Part shown: positions 17,343-26,600 of the stretch, piece by piece
Layout of the letters: the number at the start of each line of letters is the position of its first letter
Position numbering within the stretch: the stretch's first letter is position 1
Source: Deltaproteobacteria bacterium
GTDB lineage: Bacteria; Myxococcota_C; UBA6777
Assembly: GCA_002731275.1 (NCBI GenBank)
Contig: PCBK01000067.1
Coordinates: 1-43,190 of the forward strand
DNA: 43,190 bases
Direction: 5' to 3'
Notes under the pieces: model-generated
What the model saw: only the letters and a program-made list of their open reading frames with translations
The model's database searches: none
Told to the model about the DNA's origin: nothing
Program-made: the position numbers and the translations under genes

Positions 17343-19433
17343 ATGACAAAGCCGATAGAGAACCCCTGGCTCGGCCAAACATTGAGGAAGGACTACCGTA
17401 TCGACTCCATCCTTGGAGAAGGTGGACAGGCGGTGATCTACCGTGGGACAGACCTGCAGATGGAGCTTCCCATTGCCATCAAGCACTTCAAAAAAACCTC
17501 CAAAGGTGTCCAAAACGATCCAGAGCGGTTTAAGCGCGAGGCCCGCAACCAGGCCAAACTCGTCCACCAAAATATCGTCACGATCCGCGCAGTCCTTGAA
17601 GAAGAAGATGAACTCTTCATCGTCATGGAATACGTCAATGGCCCAACACTCGAAGAGCTTATCGCTTCTTCTCAGGAGCTGCCTCGGTTGCCTCTCGCGT
17701 TGATCGGGCACATCTTCCTTCAGGTGTTACGTGGGCTTGCATATGCCCACAAGGTCGGCGTTATCCACCGAGACATCAAACCCTCGAACATCCTGATCAC
17801 CAAAGAAAACAAGGTCAAACTTGCGGACTTTGGACTCGCCCGCGCCGCACAAGACAAGCGATTGACACAAGCAGGACTCGTGATCGGTACCCCCGCATAC
17901 CTCGCCCCCGAGCAAATGCAAGGCACTGAGCACCTCGATCCACGCTGTGACATCTACAGTGTAGGCGTCACACTCTACGAATCGCTTTGCGGCAACACCC
18001 CATTCCAACGGCCTGATGAAAAAGATGTCCCGCCCTTTGAGCTGATGGGACGACATCTGTTTATGGAGCCGACCCCTCTTCGGGAGCTTGGTGTCCCGAT
18101 CAGTCAAGAATTTGAACAGGTCGTCCTCAAAAGTATTGCCAAGGACCCAGATGATCGCTTTGCCGATTGCAAGGAGTTCATCACAGCCCTTCGTCCTGTC
18201 CTTGCCTCGATGAGCGATACGCTTGAGACAGAAGTTCAAGACTTCTTACTCCACCAAGTCTCAAGCCAGTCAGCCGAACACCATACGTTCTCCGAAGCTT
18301 ACGCAACAACAACTGAGTTTCAGCCACCTTCAGATCAGCATTTACTCCAAGCCATCCACGAGACCCCATCACATGATGAGCTTGAGGCGTACCATTCTGC
18401 GGAAACGAGTGACAAGACTGAGGAGATGAGTATTCCTCCGACTCTTCGGGTAGATCTCTCCTCAGAACAACCTCACACCCGCCCCCCCAAAGCCGAGAAC
18501 CCCCCTTGGGCCAAAATCGCCGTCATACTCGCGATCCTGTTGATCTTCATGGGAGGCTTTATCCTCCGAGAGACCCAAAAAAACCCATCAAACAAACAAA
18601 CAAACAACAAGAAAACAAACAACAAACAAACGACCCAAAAGAACACGGAGATCCCCTACCCTCAGCCGATCGCTGGCGTCAAAATGGTCAAGGTCCCTGC
18701 AGGTCCGTTTTTTATGGGGAGAGGGCGCAAGAGAACAAAGCGCACGTACACACCACAATCGGAGATCTACCTCTCGACTTACTGGATCGACATGACAGAA
18801 GTCACTGTCGAACAGTACAATCTGTGTGTGCAGGCTGGAAAATGCCGACAACACGCCAAAATGCCCACTTTGAAAACCAAAACCAAAGATCTCCCAATCA
18901 CGTGGGTCAATTGGTTCGACGCCCGGACATTTTGTAAGTGGTCCAAAAAGACCTTGCCTACAGAAGCCCAGTGGGAAAAGGCCGCAAGAGGGATCAAAGC
19001 CGCCGATTATCCATGGGGTAACCAAAACCCACAGTGCAAATACGCCAACTTTGATGGCTGCCCACCAGGAGGTGTACTCCCCGTCGGCCCTCCACATCGC
19101 ATCGCAGGTCGTAGCCCCTACGGAGCACTCGACATGGCTGGAAATGTCTGGGAGTGGGTGGATGATTGCTACGACAGAGAAGCCTACCTCTATCTCGATG
19201 GCAAAAATCCAACTCTTCGAAGTAACCACGCCATTTTTGATAAAAATCCACACAAGGTGGAGTGGAAAAAGAAAAACACAACCCCATGGAAGTGTCTTCA
19301 ACACGTACTGCGCGGTGGCTCCTGGTTTAAACTCAAGTGGGGACTGCGCGCCTTCGCAAGACGAGGTGGCTTTCATCGCATGAAGCGCAAAGATGTAGGT
19401 TTTCGCTGTGCCTGGAATCCTCCACGTCCGTAA
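17343..19433 (+). CDS. transmembrane Ser/Thr kinase with formylglycine-generating-enzyme-like sensor domain
   Basis: A 696-residue receptor-like kinase. The cytoplasmic kinase has glycine loop LGEGGQAVIY (24-33), Lys47, HRDIKPSN (142-149), DFG (162-164) and APE (188-190). A low-complexity linker (about 290-388) leads to a membrane helix at 391-408 (KIAVILAILLIFMGGFIL), then an Asn/Lys/Thr-rich spacer. Residues 440-696 form a SUMF1/FGE-type domain outside the inner membrane: VKVPAGPFFMG, LPTEAQWEKAARG, MAGNVWEWVDD, VLRGGSW, and GFRCAW. The two catalytic cysteines of true FGEs, expected just after RGGSW, are absent (FKLKWGLRAFARRGG), so it is probably a binding domain. AAGGAAG lies upstream of the ATG. 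It sits between a lipoprotein and another kinase on the same strand. Confidence 0.95.
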   Translation: MTKPIENPWLGQTLRKDYRIDSILGEGGQAVIYRGTDLQMELPIAIKHFKKTSKGVQNDPERFKREARNQAKLVHQNIVTIRAVLEEEDELFIVMEYVNGPTLEELIASSQELPRLPLALIGHIFLQVLRGLAYAHKVGVIHRDIKPSNILITKENKVKLADFGLARAAQDKRLTQAGLVIGTPAYLAPEQMQGTEHLDPRCDIYSVGVTLYESLCGNTPFQRPDEKDVPPFELMGRHLFMEPTPLRELGVPISQEFEQVVLKSIAKDPDDRFADCKEFITALRPVLASMSDTLETEVQDFLLHQVSSQSAEHHTFSEAYATTTEFQPPSDQHLLQAIHETPSHDELEAYHSAETSDKTEEMSIPPTLRVDLSSEQPHTRPPKAENPPWAKIAVILAILLIFMGGFILRETQKNPSNKQTNNKKTNNKQTTQKNTEIPYPQPIAGVKMVKVPAGPFFMGRGRKRTKRTYTPQSEIYLSTYWIDMTEVTVEQYNLCVQAGKCRQHAKMPTLKTKTKDLPITWVNWFDARTFCKWSKKTLPTEAQWEKAARGIKAADYPWGNQNPQCKYANFDGCPPGGVLPVGPPHRIAGRSPYGALDMAGNVWEWVDDCYDREAYLYLDGKNPTLRSNHAIFDKNPHKVEWKKKNTTPWKCLQHVLRGGSWFKLKWGLRAFARRGGFHRMKRKDVGFRCAWNPPRP

Positions 19434-19504
19434 CCCATCCCCCTACACCCTCAACATCCCATTTGACTTCTCTGATTTCTTCCGCATGAGGAGATGGCTT
19501 TCTC

Positions 19505-19533
19505 TTGACATCACACCAGAGCGTTGGTACCCT
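19505..19533 (+). promoter_or_regulatory. possible promoter upstream of second kinase
   Basis: TTGACA at 19505-19510 is a perfect -35 hexamer, followed after 17 bp by TACCCT, a poor -10 box. It lies in the 189-bp gap before the second kinase gene and could give that gene its own transcript. Weak evidence. Confidence 0.3.
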
Positions 19534-19622
19534 TCGGACATACGAAAATACAGGCGGATACTGGTGTTTGCGTGGTGACCGCCACAACTTCAATGCAAAC
19601 ACAATGGAAGCAAGGCCCTCCG

Positions 19623-20531
19623 ATGAACTTCACAGGTCGCATCCTCAATCAAAAATACCTTCTGCTCGAACCCCTCGCAGAAGGCGGAATGGCGCTTATC
19701 TACAAAGCTCAACACCTGATGCTCAACGATATCTGCGCCGTCAAAGTCATCAAAGATAGCAACTCCTCCAAAGAGAAAATGTTACAGCGCTTTAAGCGAG
19801 AAGCTCAAACAACCCGCCTCCTCGCCCAACGAAGCCCTAACATCATCAACATTTACGACTTTGGTGTCGAAGAAGGTATAGGCTTCTTCTACGTGATGGA
19901 GCTGCTGCATGGGCATCCCCTCAGTGCGTTGCTCAAGACGCCGGCAACACCTCCAGCGCTCTATCGCTCCTGTCGGATCATCATGCAAGCCTGCGAAGCG
20001 TTGCACGTCGTCCACCAACACAACCTCGTCCACAGGGACATCAAGGCCGATAACGTCTTTTTGCACCACGTCCCCAACACCAACGAAGAGCAAGTCAAGC
20101 TGCTCGACTTTGGTATCGTACGACCCATCTACACAGAAGGCTCGGCTCTTACGACGTATGGACGTGTGATGGGGACGCCTGAGTACATGTCACCAGAGCA
20201 GTGCAAAGGCCCAACCCAAGCACAATACCAACGTGGTGTCAGCCACCTTGATGGACGCTCCGATATCTACTCGCTTGGTGTCTTGTTCTATCAATGTCTG
20301 ACAGGGCGCGTCCCCTTCCCCATGCAAAGCGGGCAAAACTCCGTCCCGCAGGTCATGGCAGGACACGTCCTCCATACTCCCCCCTCCCCCTCAGAGAAGC
20401 GGCCAGATCTCCAAATCCCCAAAGGGATCTCGGATGTCAATATGCACGCCCTCGCGAAAAAACCCGAAGCTCGCTACCAAACCATGCTCGAATTCAGAGA
20501 TGCAATCCTCGCCAACATCCCTCGTTACTAA
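19623..20531 (+). CDS. soluble Ser/Thr protein kinase
   Basis: A 302-residue kinase with almost nothing outside the catalytic domain. Seen: glycine loop LAEGGMALIY (18-27), AVKVIK with Lys41, HRDIKADN (137-144), DFG (162-164), GTPEYMSPEQ (184-193) and DGRSDIYSLGV in the C-lobe. All catalytic residues are intact. No membrane helix or sensor domain is present, so it probably acts in the cytoplasm, perhaps downstream of the membrane kinase encoded 189 bp upstream on the same strand. The start at 19623 has AAGG 7 bp upstream; in-frame starts at 19593 and 19524 cannot be excluded. Confidence 0.92.
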   Translation: MNFTGRILNQKYLLLEPLAEGGMALIYKAQHLMLNDICAVKVIKDSNSSKEKMLQRFKREAQTTRLLAQRSPNIINIYDFGVEEGIGFFYVMELLHGHPLSALLKTPATPPALYRSCRIIMQACEALHVVHQHNLVHRDIKADNVFLHHVPNTNEEQVKLLDFGIVRPIYTEGSALTTYGRVMGTPEYMSPEQCKGPTQAQYQRGVSHLDGRSDIYSLGVLFYQCLTGRVPFPMQSGQNSVPQVMAGHVLHTPPSPSEKRPDLQIPKGISDVNMHALAKKPEARYQTMLEFRDAILANIPRY

Positions 20532-20566
20532 CAGCTCCTCTCATTACGTACACGTACGACCGCTCT

Positions 20567-20863
20567 CTATCTCTTCTTTCGCCGACTTGTCCGATGACGC
20601 GTTGTAAACTCAGGATCTTTTTTCTGCACCCACTTGATGAACTTCCTCATCTGTTCATGCTCGCGAATACGTTCGGGGGTGTGGTAGGTATGAAGTAGCT
20701 CTCGCTCCGTGAAGGTCGCGTGGATCTTGCTGTGGCAGACTGTGTGTATCCAGATCACCTCTCTGCCGCCAAATGTCTTGGGGATCAGGTGATGTTTGTT
20801 GACGCTCCGTCCCTCGATCATCTCCCGAAAACAAACCGGGCAGGCTCCTAACTGCTGACTCAT
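20567..20863 (-). CDS. HNH endonuclease-like small protein
   Basis: A 98-residue protein with an HNH-type zinc/metal pattern: CPVC near the N-terminus (8-11), the HHLIPK core with the catalytic-type His pair, and VCHSKIH. The C-terminal third is basic (TSRRKKR). Such proteins nick or cut nucleic acid, but stand-alone small ones are rarely characterised. GGAGGAG 5 bp upstream of 20863 fixes the start. It follows the secA-like gene by 92 bp on the same strand. No restriction methylase or phage gene is nearby, so its target is unknown. Confidence 0.82.
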   Translation of the reverse strand: MSQQLGACPVCFREMIEGRSVNKHHLIPKTFGGREVIWIHTVCHSKIHATFTERELLHTYHTPERIREHEQMRKFIKWVQKKDPEFTTRHRTSRRKKR

Positions 20864-20955
20864 TCCGACTCCTCCACACAAACTCGACAAAAAGAACGAG
20901 GGCGCTCTGGAGGGTGATGTCGTGAACATGGCTTGTAGACAACGCACAGAGACAC

Positions 20956-23517
20956 CTACCCCTTGCGTTTTCTACGTCCACCCTTCCAAACACTGCGCCG
21001 ATCGCGCTTTTTGCCTGTGACTTTGATCGCAAACCAAACTTCCACGGCCTGGTGACGGATCGTCTGCAAGAGCTCTTTGTACATCATCCCCACTTTCTTG
21101 CGGAAGATGACGAGCGGATCTTGCTGCGCGTACCCAACCAGGTCCAGACCTTCTTCTAAACGTTCAATCGCAGTAAGATGTTCGATCCAAAGTGTATCGA
21201 TGGTCTCTAACAAGATCTCACGTTCAAGCGCAAAGAGGTCCTCAATGTCACTTTTGTCCTCTCTTTTTTTGCGCAAATCGAGGACCTGTGTCAGCACGTG
21301 CTCGGCGACCTTCTCACTCACATCCCCGATCAACTCTATATCAGGGACTTCGATGCTCTCAGAGCGAAACACAGAGCAGTAAGTCTCTTCGAGCTCATCG
21401 AGATCATCATCCGTAGGTGAATATTCGGGATCATTGAGATAGATATCGGCGAGCTCGAAGACGACCTTCTCGATCATAGAGTGTACGTTTTCACGGTGTA
21501 AATCGAGGTCTTCAGCGTCTTTGAGCAGCGCAGCACGCCGCTCGTAAATATGATTACGCTGCTCGTTAACGATGAGGTCGTACTTCAACGTCTCTGTCCG
21601 CTCTGTCGCATACTCCACCTGGACTTTTTTGCGCAGGGACTTGAGATGACGAAGCAGTGAAGGTTCAGTGATCTCCGTGTACCGTTCAACATCATCATAG
21701 CGCGCCATCAACTCGTCGACTTCACGCTCACCAAACTTCAAGAAGATCTCATCTTCGAGGCAAAGGATAAATTGCGAGGAGCCCGGATCACCTTGTCGTC
21801 CGGCGCGTCCACGGAGCTGATCATCGAGACGACTGGCTTCGTGGTAACTTGTCCCGATCACATGGAGCCCACCAGCTTCGATCACTTCGTGGCGATTTGT
21901 CTCACATTCTTCAGTGTAACGAGCGAGCGCTTTTTCGTACTTGGGTGTACCAGGTGTGAGTTTCTTCGAGACGAGTTTATCCGGATTGCCACCAAGCAGA
22001 ATGTCCGTCCCACGTCCAGCCATGTTGGTCGAAATGGTGACAGCGCCTTTTCGTCCGGCTTGCGCGACAATATCAGCCTCACGTTCGTGATGCTTGGCGT
22101 TGAGCACCTGGCAGGGGATGCGTTTCTTTTTCAAACGTCTCGCGAGCTGTTCGGACTCCCGCACAGACTCGGTCCCGATCAACACAGGGCGACCTTGTTT
22201 GTGGAATGTCTTCACCTCCGAGACAATCGCCTCCATCTTTTCCTCAGTGCTAACAAAGACAGCGTCTTCGTAATCCACACGTGCGATGGGTTTGTTTGTC
22301 GGGATGGGCAGAACTTTCATCCCATATGTCCCCTGGAACTCGCGTTTCTCGGACTGTCCGGTCCCTGTCATACCGCTGATCTTGTCGTACAGGCGGAAGT
22401 AGCTTTGGTAGCTCATCCGGGCATACGTTTTATCTTCAGGTTGGACCGTGAGCTTTTCTTTCGCTTCGAGCGCTTGGTGGAGTCCGTTGGAGAAGCGTTT
22501 GTCAGGAGAGACGCGGCCTGTATGTTCATCGATCAGCTGGACTTGACCGCTCTTGACGATGTAGTCAACGTCATTTTTGTAAGCACCGTGGGCAAGTACA
22601 GACTGGTACACGGCATGATACCAACCCAAGTTGTTGGGATCACTGAGCGCGCCCACACCAAGCTCGGCTTCGACTTTTTCGAGTCCGACCTCAGTCAATG
22701 ATGCAGTCTTGCTCTTTAATTCGACTTTATAGTGTAATTTGGGATTGAGTCGCCGGACCACCTTGTCGACTTGCTTGAACAGTTGGTTACTTTGCTCTGA
22801 GGGGCCGCTGATGATCAACGGTGTGCGGACCTCATCGATCAAGAGCATGTCAACCTCATCAACGATCGCAAAGTGTTGTCCCCTGTGGACAAGCTCACTT
22901 GCATCTGTTGCGAGATTGTCGCGCAAGAAATCGAAGACCAGTTCGTGGTTGGTGACATACGTGATGTCTGCGGCATAGGCGTCTCGTCGCATCTTTCGAT
23001 CGACCTCCTCCTTTTTGCTCATCTGCTCAAGGACGACCCCCACATCAAGACCAAGAAAGCGGTGGATACGACCCATCCAGTCAGCATCACGGGAGGCGAG
23101 ATAGTCGTTTACAGTGACGACGTGTACCCCTTTTCCGGTCAGGGCATTCAGGTAGGAGGGCAAAGTCGCGACGAGGGTCTTTCCTTCCCCAGTCTTCATC
23201 TCCACAACGCTACCTTGATGCAACCCCATCCCACCGATCAACTGGACGTCATAATGACGCATCCCGAGCTCGCGCTTGGAGGCTTCTCTGACCACCGCAA
23301 AGCTCTCAGGAAGGAGCGCATCAAGCGCCTCCCCTCTCTGGAGACGTTCTTTAAATTCGCCTGTTTTTGCCTTCAGTTGGTGATCATCGAGCGCGCTGAT
23401 CTTCGACTCGAAATCGTTGATCTGTTGGACCAGAGGCCGCAACTCGGAGAGCTGGTCAGAAGAAACGAGGCCGCCAACCCATCGGGCTGCACGTTGAAAG
23501 ACAGAACCAATACTCAT
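20956..23517 (-). CDS. secA: SecA protein translocase ATPase, divergent and without C-terminal zinc tail
   Basis: An 853-residue SecA. It has Walker A KTGEGKT (108-114 region), VNDYLASRDADWMG, Walker B VDEVD (219-223), the pre-protein crosslinking region, MSYQSYFRLYDKISGMTGT, NMAGRGTDI and QLRGRAGRQGDPG. It couples ATP hydrolysis to export through SecYEG. It differs from housekeeping SecA at usually constant places: LLIDEVRTPL instead of the typical DEARTPL, DEHTGRVSPDKRFSNG instead of DEFTGR...RRYSDG, and the protein ends in a basic KGGRRKRKG tail with no Cys-rich SecB-binding zinc motif. It may be a second SecA or simply this lineage's only one. GAGGAG 8 bp upstream supports the start. Confidence 0.95.
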   Translation of the reverse strand: MSIGSVFQRAARWVGGLVSSDQLSELRPLVQQINDFESKISALDDHQLKAKTGEFKERLQRGEALDALLPESFAVVREASKRELGMRHYDVQLIGGMGLHQGSVVEMKTGEGKTLVATLPSYLNALTGKGVHVVTVNDYLASRDADWMGRIHRFLGLDVGVVLEQMSKKEEVDRKMRRDAYAADITYVTNHELVFDFLRDNLATDASELVHRGQHFAIVDEVDMLLIDEVRTPLIISGPSEQSNQLFKQVDKVVRRLNPKLHYKVELKSKTASLTEVGLEKVEAELGVGALSDPNNLGWYHAVYQSVLAHGAYKNDVDYIVKSGQVQLIDEHTGRVSPDKRFSNGLHQALEAKEKLTVQPEDKTYARMSYQSYFRLYDKISGMTGTGQSEKREFQGTYGMKVLPIPTNKPIARVDYEDAVFVSTEEKMEAIVSEVKTFHKQGRPVLIGTESVRESEQLARRLKKKRIPCQVLNAKHHEREADIVAQAGRKGAVTISTNMAGRGTDILLGGNPDKLVSKKLTPGTPKYEKALARYTEECETNRHEVIEAGGLHVIGTSYHEASRLDDQLRGRAGRQGDPGSSQFILCLEDEIFLKFGEREVDELMARYDDVERYTEITEPSLLRHLKSLRKKVQVEYATERTETLKYDLIVNEQRNHIYERRAALLKDAEDLDLHRENVHSMIEKVVFELADIYLNDPEYSPTDDDLDELEETYCSVFRSESIEVPDIELIGDVSEKVAEHVLTQVLDLRKKREDKSDIEDLFALEREILLETIDTLWIEHLTAIERLEEGLDLVGYAQQDPLVIFRKKVGMMYKELLQTIRHQAVEVWFAIKVTGKKRDRRSVWKGGRRKRKG

Positions 23518-23882
23518 GATCTATTCTCCTCATCTTGCGATGATATCTTCGTGGTAGTGACTGTTTCGGTATGAAGCAGCCTGTATACAAAAGGAGCATC
23601 CAAACCACACCACTTCGTACGCTGTGTAGGGCTCAACTTTTGCGAACGTTATTCTAGGTGGCAATATACGCGAGGAGCAGCACATCGACAAACAGAATTT
23701 GCTGAAACTGTGTTGGCGTACATTACCACATAGAGCAACAACAGCACTTCTGGACTTCATTCCATCTTTATCGTGAAAGACGATACTATTTCCGAAAACA
23801 CAGTTTTCTGCTATGTTGCCACGAGCATCAAATCACGAACGCACAGGTTGACAAGACCGGGCAAGGATAGAGGAGCGTTTCC
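23518..23882. other. divergent intergenic region, no gene seen
   Basis: A 365-bp non-coding region between the secA start and the hydrolase start, which point away from each other, so both promoters should lie here. No reliable -35/-10 pair, operator or small gene was recognised. Confidence 0.55.
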
Positions 23883-24722
23883 ATGCAATCGATCGATCAC
23901 CATGAGCACTGGATGAAAAGTGATGATGGACTTTCATTATTCACACAACAGTGGTGTGTCGAATCCCCCAAAGCAGCTGTCGTCATCGTACATGGTGTCG
24001 CAGAATACAGTCGACGATATCTACACGTCGCCAATTTTTTGAACGAGCACGGCTTCAACGCATACGCCATTGACCACAGAGGACACGGTCGCTCCGAGGG
24101 GAAAAGGGTGTATGTTGAGAACTTCAGAGAGTACCTGCGTGATCTGGATAAATATCTCAACTACGTCCGCAGTCAGGAAGGACAACGACCGTTATTTTTG
24201 CTCGGACACAGTATGGGTGGCGCGATCAGCACACTCTACTCGATCCGCAATCACCCTCGTATCGATGGCCTCATCCTCAGTGGTCCGGCGCTCATGCTAG
24301 GCGAGGATATCTCTCCTCTGCTGATCAAACTCTCTGGACTTCTAGGGCGCTTTTTACCTTACCTTCCAGTACAAAAGCTCGATCACAGACTGATCTCAAG
24401 AGATCCGGGCGTTGTCGCCAACTACGCAGCCGACCCTCTCGTCTACCATAAGATGTACAAAGCCCGCTTTGGCGATGCCTTCGTCCGCGCAGTACAAGAA
24501 ATCCAAGAGCACATGGAGGACCTCTCCCTGCCCCTCCTCCTCATGCACGGCACAGACGATAAACTCGCGGACCCATCCGGAAGCCAAGAGCTTTATACGC
24601 GTGCCCATTCCTCAGATAAGACCCTCAAACTTTACGATGACTTGTATCACGAAATCTTCAATGAACCTGAAAAAGAGAGAGTGCTGCACGATATGCTCTC
24701 ATGGCTCAACGCACATATCTAG
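23883..24722 (+). CDS. alpha/beta hydrolase, monoacylglycerol lipase-like
   Basis: A 279-residue serine hydrolase close to the lysophospholipase/monoglyceride lipase group. The nucleophile elbow is GHSMGG (Ser110), preceded by the oxyanion stretch VIVHGVAEYSRRY (34-46) and DHRGHGRSEGKR. The acid is Asp226 in HGTDDKLAD and the catalytic His is His256 in LYHEIFNEP, matching the human enzyme's layout. No signal peptide is seen, so it is likely cytoplasmic. GAGGAG 7 bp upstream supports the start. It appears to be a single-gene unit. Action on monoglycerides or lysophospholipids is expected from the family but not proven by sequence. Confidence 0.94.
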   Translation: MQSIDHHEHWMKSDDGLSLFTQQWCVESPKAAVVIVHGVAEYSRRYLHVANFLNEHGFNAYAIDHRGHGRSEGKRVYVENFREYLRDLDKYLNYVRSQEGQRPLFLLGHSMGGAISTLYSIRNHPRIDGLILSGPALMLGEDISPLLIKLSGLLGRFLPYLPVQKLDHRLISRDPGVVANYAADPLVYHKMYKARFGDAFVRAVQEIQEHMEDLSLPLLLMHGTDDKLADPSGSQELYTRAHSSDKTLKLYDDLYHEIFNEPEKERVLHDMLSWLNAHI

Positions 24723-24885
24723 GGCGAAGTGGGTCAACCTCCATTGTTGGTTTTTCTCCCCAAGGCGGGGCTGAAATCTCCCAAGTCTATCTGTAACAAC
24801 TGAATGGACTTTGGAGACCATAAGAGAGTATATTTGAAATGCTTGTTCAAATGCAGTCAACAAACGACATTCAAGAAAGGTATGT

Positions 24886-25821
24886 GTGGCAGGTATGAAA
24901 AAAGGACTGATGTGTATGTGTGTTCGCTCTTTATGGTTCGCAGTATGTTTATTGGCGCTGCTCTCTCCACGTGTGAGTGAAGCCGGCCCCTGGAGTCGTT
25001 CCCCTGGTAAATTCTACGCCAAGCTCAACCAGGGCTTTTTATTTTCATCGGATAAACGCAAAGAAGGCGACCCTGCCAACCCGTACTTTGCAGCCTCTAC
25101 GACCTTCTATGGCGAGCTTGGGCTTATCTACGGATTGCAGCTGCACCTCAGCGCTCCCTATATGTTCGCGACGATGAGCCGAGAAGATCCGGCCAAACAA
25201 CACATTCGTTACAGCCTCAACAGCTTTGGTGACGGGATGGTGGGCCTTCAGTGGACGCCTCCGTTTTTACAAAAACGTTTGGGGTTCCCAATGGCGCTCA
25301 AAATTAACGCCAAAATCCCTCTGTACAACACACCGACCACCAACGACCCCGAAAATGAGCCGGGTATCCCCAAAGATCTCGATGGCTCTTTCCCCTACCA
25401 GGGAGACGGACAGATCGACATCACGATCTGGTACTCTGTCGGTGGAAGTATCCCCAACACACCGCTGTACGCATTTGCAGAGCTTGGATATCGTATCCGC
25501 ACCGAGACATTTTTGGACAGCCGTGTTGGGCTTTACTCACTCAACTTTGCAGACACACTGACTTTCTCAGGTCAATTGGGCTGGAGCTTTTACAGAAACA
25601 TGATCGCGATGCTCAACCTCACAGCGTTATACCCACTCATCGATGAGAACGCGACCTTCAAAGATGTTTACTCTCGCGGAAATGTCGGTGTAGGTGTGGG
25701 GCTCTACATCCCCGTCTGGAAAGGCCTCGCACTGGAAGGAAACTTCAACTATCTGATCCCCATCGTCAACACCGACAGCGTCGTCAGCTTCAGCGTCGGT
25801 CTCTCCTACAACAAGCGATAA
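24886..25821 (+). CDS. hypothetical outer-membrane beta-barrel-like protein
   Basis: An exported protein of about 311 residues. The signal peptide covers about 4-33 (basic MKKGL, hydrophobic core SLWFAVCLLALLS, cleavage near SEA). The mature chain opens with WSRSPGKFYAKLNQGFLF and alternates polar and aromatic residues in strands such as GELGLIYGLQLHLSAPY and ALEGNFNYLIPIV, ending VVSFSVGLSYNKR, a pattern typical of small outer-membrane barrels of the phenol-degradation/transporter type. The GTG at 24886 has AAAGG 5 bp upstream; the ATG at 24895 is the alternative. Its stop is 5 bp from that of the convergent gene. Function is unknown. Confidence 0.8.
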   Translation: MAGMKKGLMCMCVRSLWFAVCLLALLSPRVSEAGPWSRSPGKFYAKLNQGFLFSSDKRKEGDPANPYFAASTTFYGELGLIYGLQLHLSAPYMFATMSREDPAKQHIRYSLNSFGDGMVGLQWTPPFLQKRLGFPMALKINAKIPLYNTPTTNDPENEPGIPKDLDGSFPYQGDGQIDITIWYSVGGSIPNTPLYAFAELGYRIRTETFLDSRVGLYSLNFADTLTFSGQLGWSFYRNMIAMLNLTALYPLIDENATFKDVYSRGNVGVGVGLYIPVWKGLALEGNFNYLIPIVNTDSVVSFSVGLSYNKR

Positions 25822-25826
25822 CGATC

Positions 25827-26126
25827 TCAGCAACCATCATCAACCTGACCATTGCAGTCATCGTCCTTGCTGTTGCCACACACTTCGCTCTCTTCTGCGG
25901 TCACACGTCCCTGACATTCTCCCCACACACCAGCTTCTGTACAGCTCTGCTTGCCAGGGGTACAAATACCAACAGCGGCAGGACCAGGACAGGCGCGCTC
26001 TTCGCCCTCTTTGCACTCGACGTATTCATAACCACCGAGACAACCTGCGCTACCACCACGTGCAGCCGTCAACCAAATGAACGCGCACACACACATTACC
26101 AACCACAACACACGAGATAATTTCAT
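25827..26126 (-). CDS. small secreted cysteine-rich protein with MopE-like motif
   Basis: A 99-residue exported protein. The signal peptide is about 1-25 (MKLSRVLWLVMCVCAFIWL). The mature part has two cysteine modules: GICTPGKQSCTEAGVWGECQG, split around a Trp as in many myxobacterial surface proteins, and the end SEVCGNSKDDDCNGQVDDGC-type motif, which is the repeated motif of the copper-binding protein MopE and related proteins; its Asp-rich loop may bind metal. It has just one copy where other proteins have many. GGGAGG 4 bp upstream supports the start at 26126. It could be a small adhesin or metal-binding surface protein. Confidence 0.8.
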   Translation of the reverse strand: MKLSRVLWLVMCVCAFIWLTAARGGSAGCLGGYEYVECKEGEERACPGPAAVGICTPGKQSCTEAGVWGECQGRVTAEESEVCGNSKDDDCNGQVDDGC

Positions 26127-26225
26127 CAAGCCTCCCTTTTGGGCGAACACCAAACACACAAGCTCGCCTTTTCTTACAACATCTTACACTCATCGTAACC
26201 GGGCACTGACACGACGTCAACACGC

Positions 26226-26600
26226 TCACACAGAAGCAATATCCCAGGGAGGTGGAGTCTCTAGAATGCTCCTCTTCTCTTCCTCACTGATCATCGTCGC
26301 AACAATCGTAAAGGCAGGACATTGAAGCGCATCACCGATCTCGTAACACAACTGCTCCAACATCCCAGGATCAGAGTTATAGTCGACAAGCAGCGCGACG
26401 GCTTCGATCCCATCGTCAGTTGCCGTCTTGGTCACATTGAGCGGCTTGGCCCACAACATCATACGACCAAGAAAAGGTCTCCAAAATTCCGGGTCCGCCA
26501 AGAATCGATCTTGCATCACCTGTTGTTGGGCCTGGTTTGCTGGCAATTGAAATAACAACACCGCGAATGGTTCACCTTGTAAATATTCTTCGTTTTGCAT
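26226..26600 (-). CDS. hypothetical protein
   Basis: A 124-residue protein, not recognised. It is acidic, has no signal peptide or membrane helix and contains LLFQLPANQAQQQVMQDRF followed by a WRPFLGRMMLW stretch, then a second alpha/beta half with VALLVDYNSDPGMLEQL. It reads like a compact soluble domain. AAAGG 5 bp upstream sets the start at 26600. It lies 99 bp downstream of the MopE-like gene's start region on the same strand but precedes it in transcription order, so the two could share a transcript. Confidence 0.7.
   Translation of the reverse strand: MQNEEYLQGEPFAVLLFQLPANQAQQQVMQDRFLADPEFWRPFLGRMMLWAKPLNVTKTATDDGIEAVALLVDYNSDPGMLEQLCYEIGDALQCPAFTIVATMISEEEKRSILETPPPWDIASV

Noticed and set aside
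21772-22701. 309-codon open frame on the plus strand inside secA
   Set aside because: Antisense of highly conserved SecA coding sequence, with no recognisable product.
24756-24771. Terminator hairpin CCCC/GGGG after the hydrolase gene
   Set aside because: Stem of only four base pairs and no T-tract downstream on the correct side.
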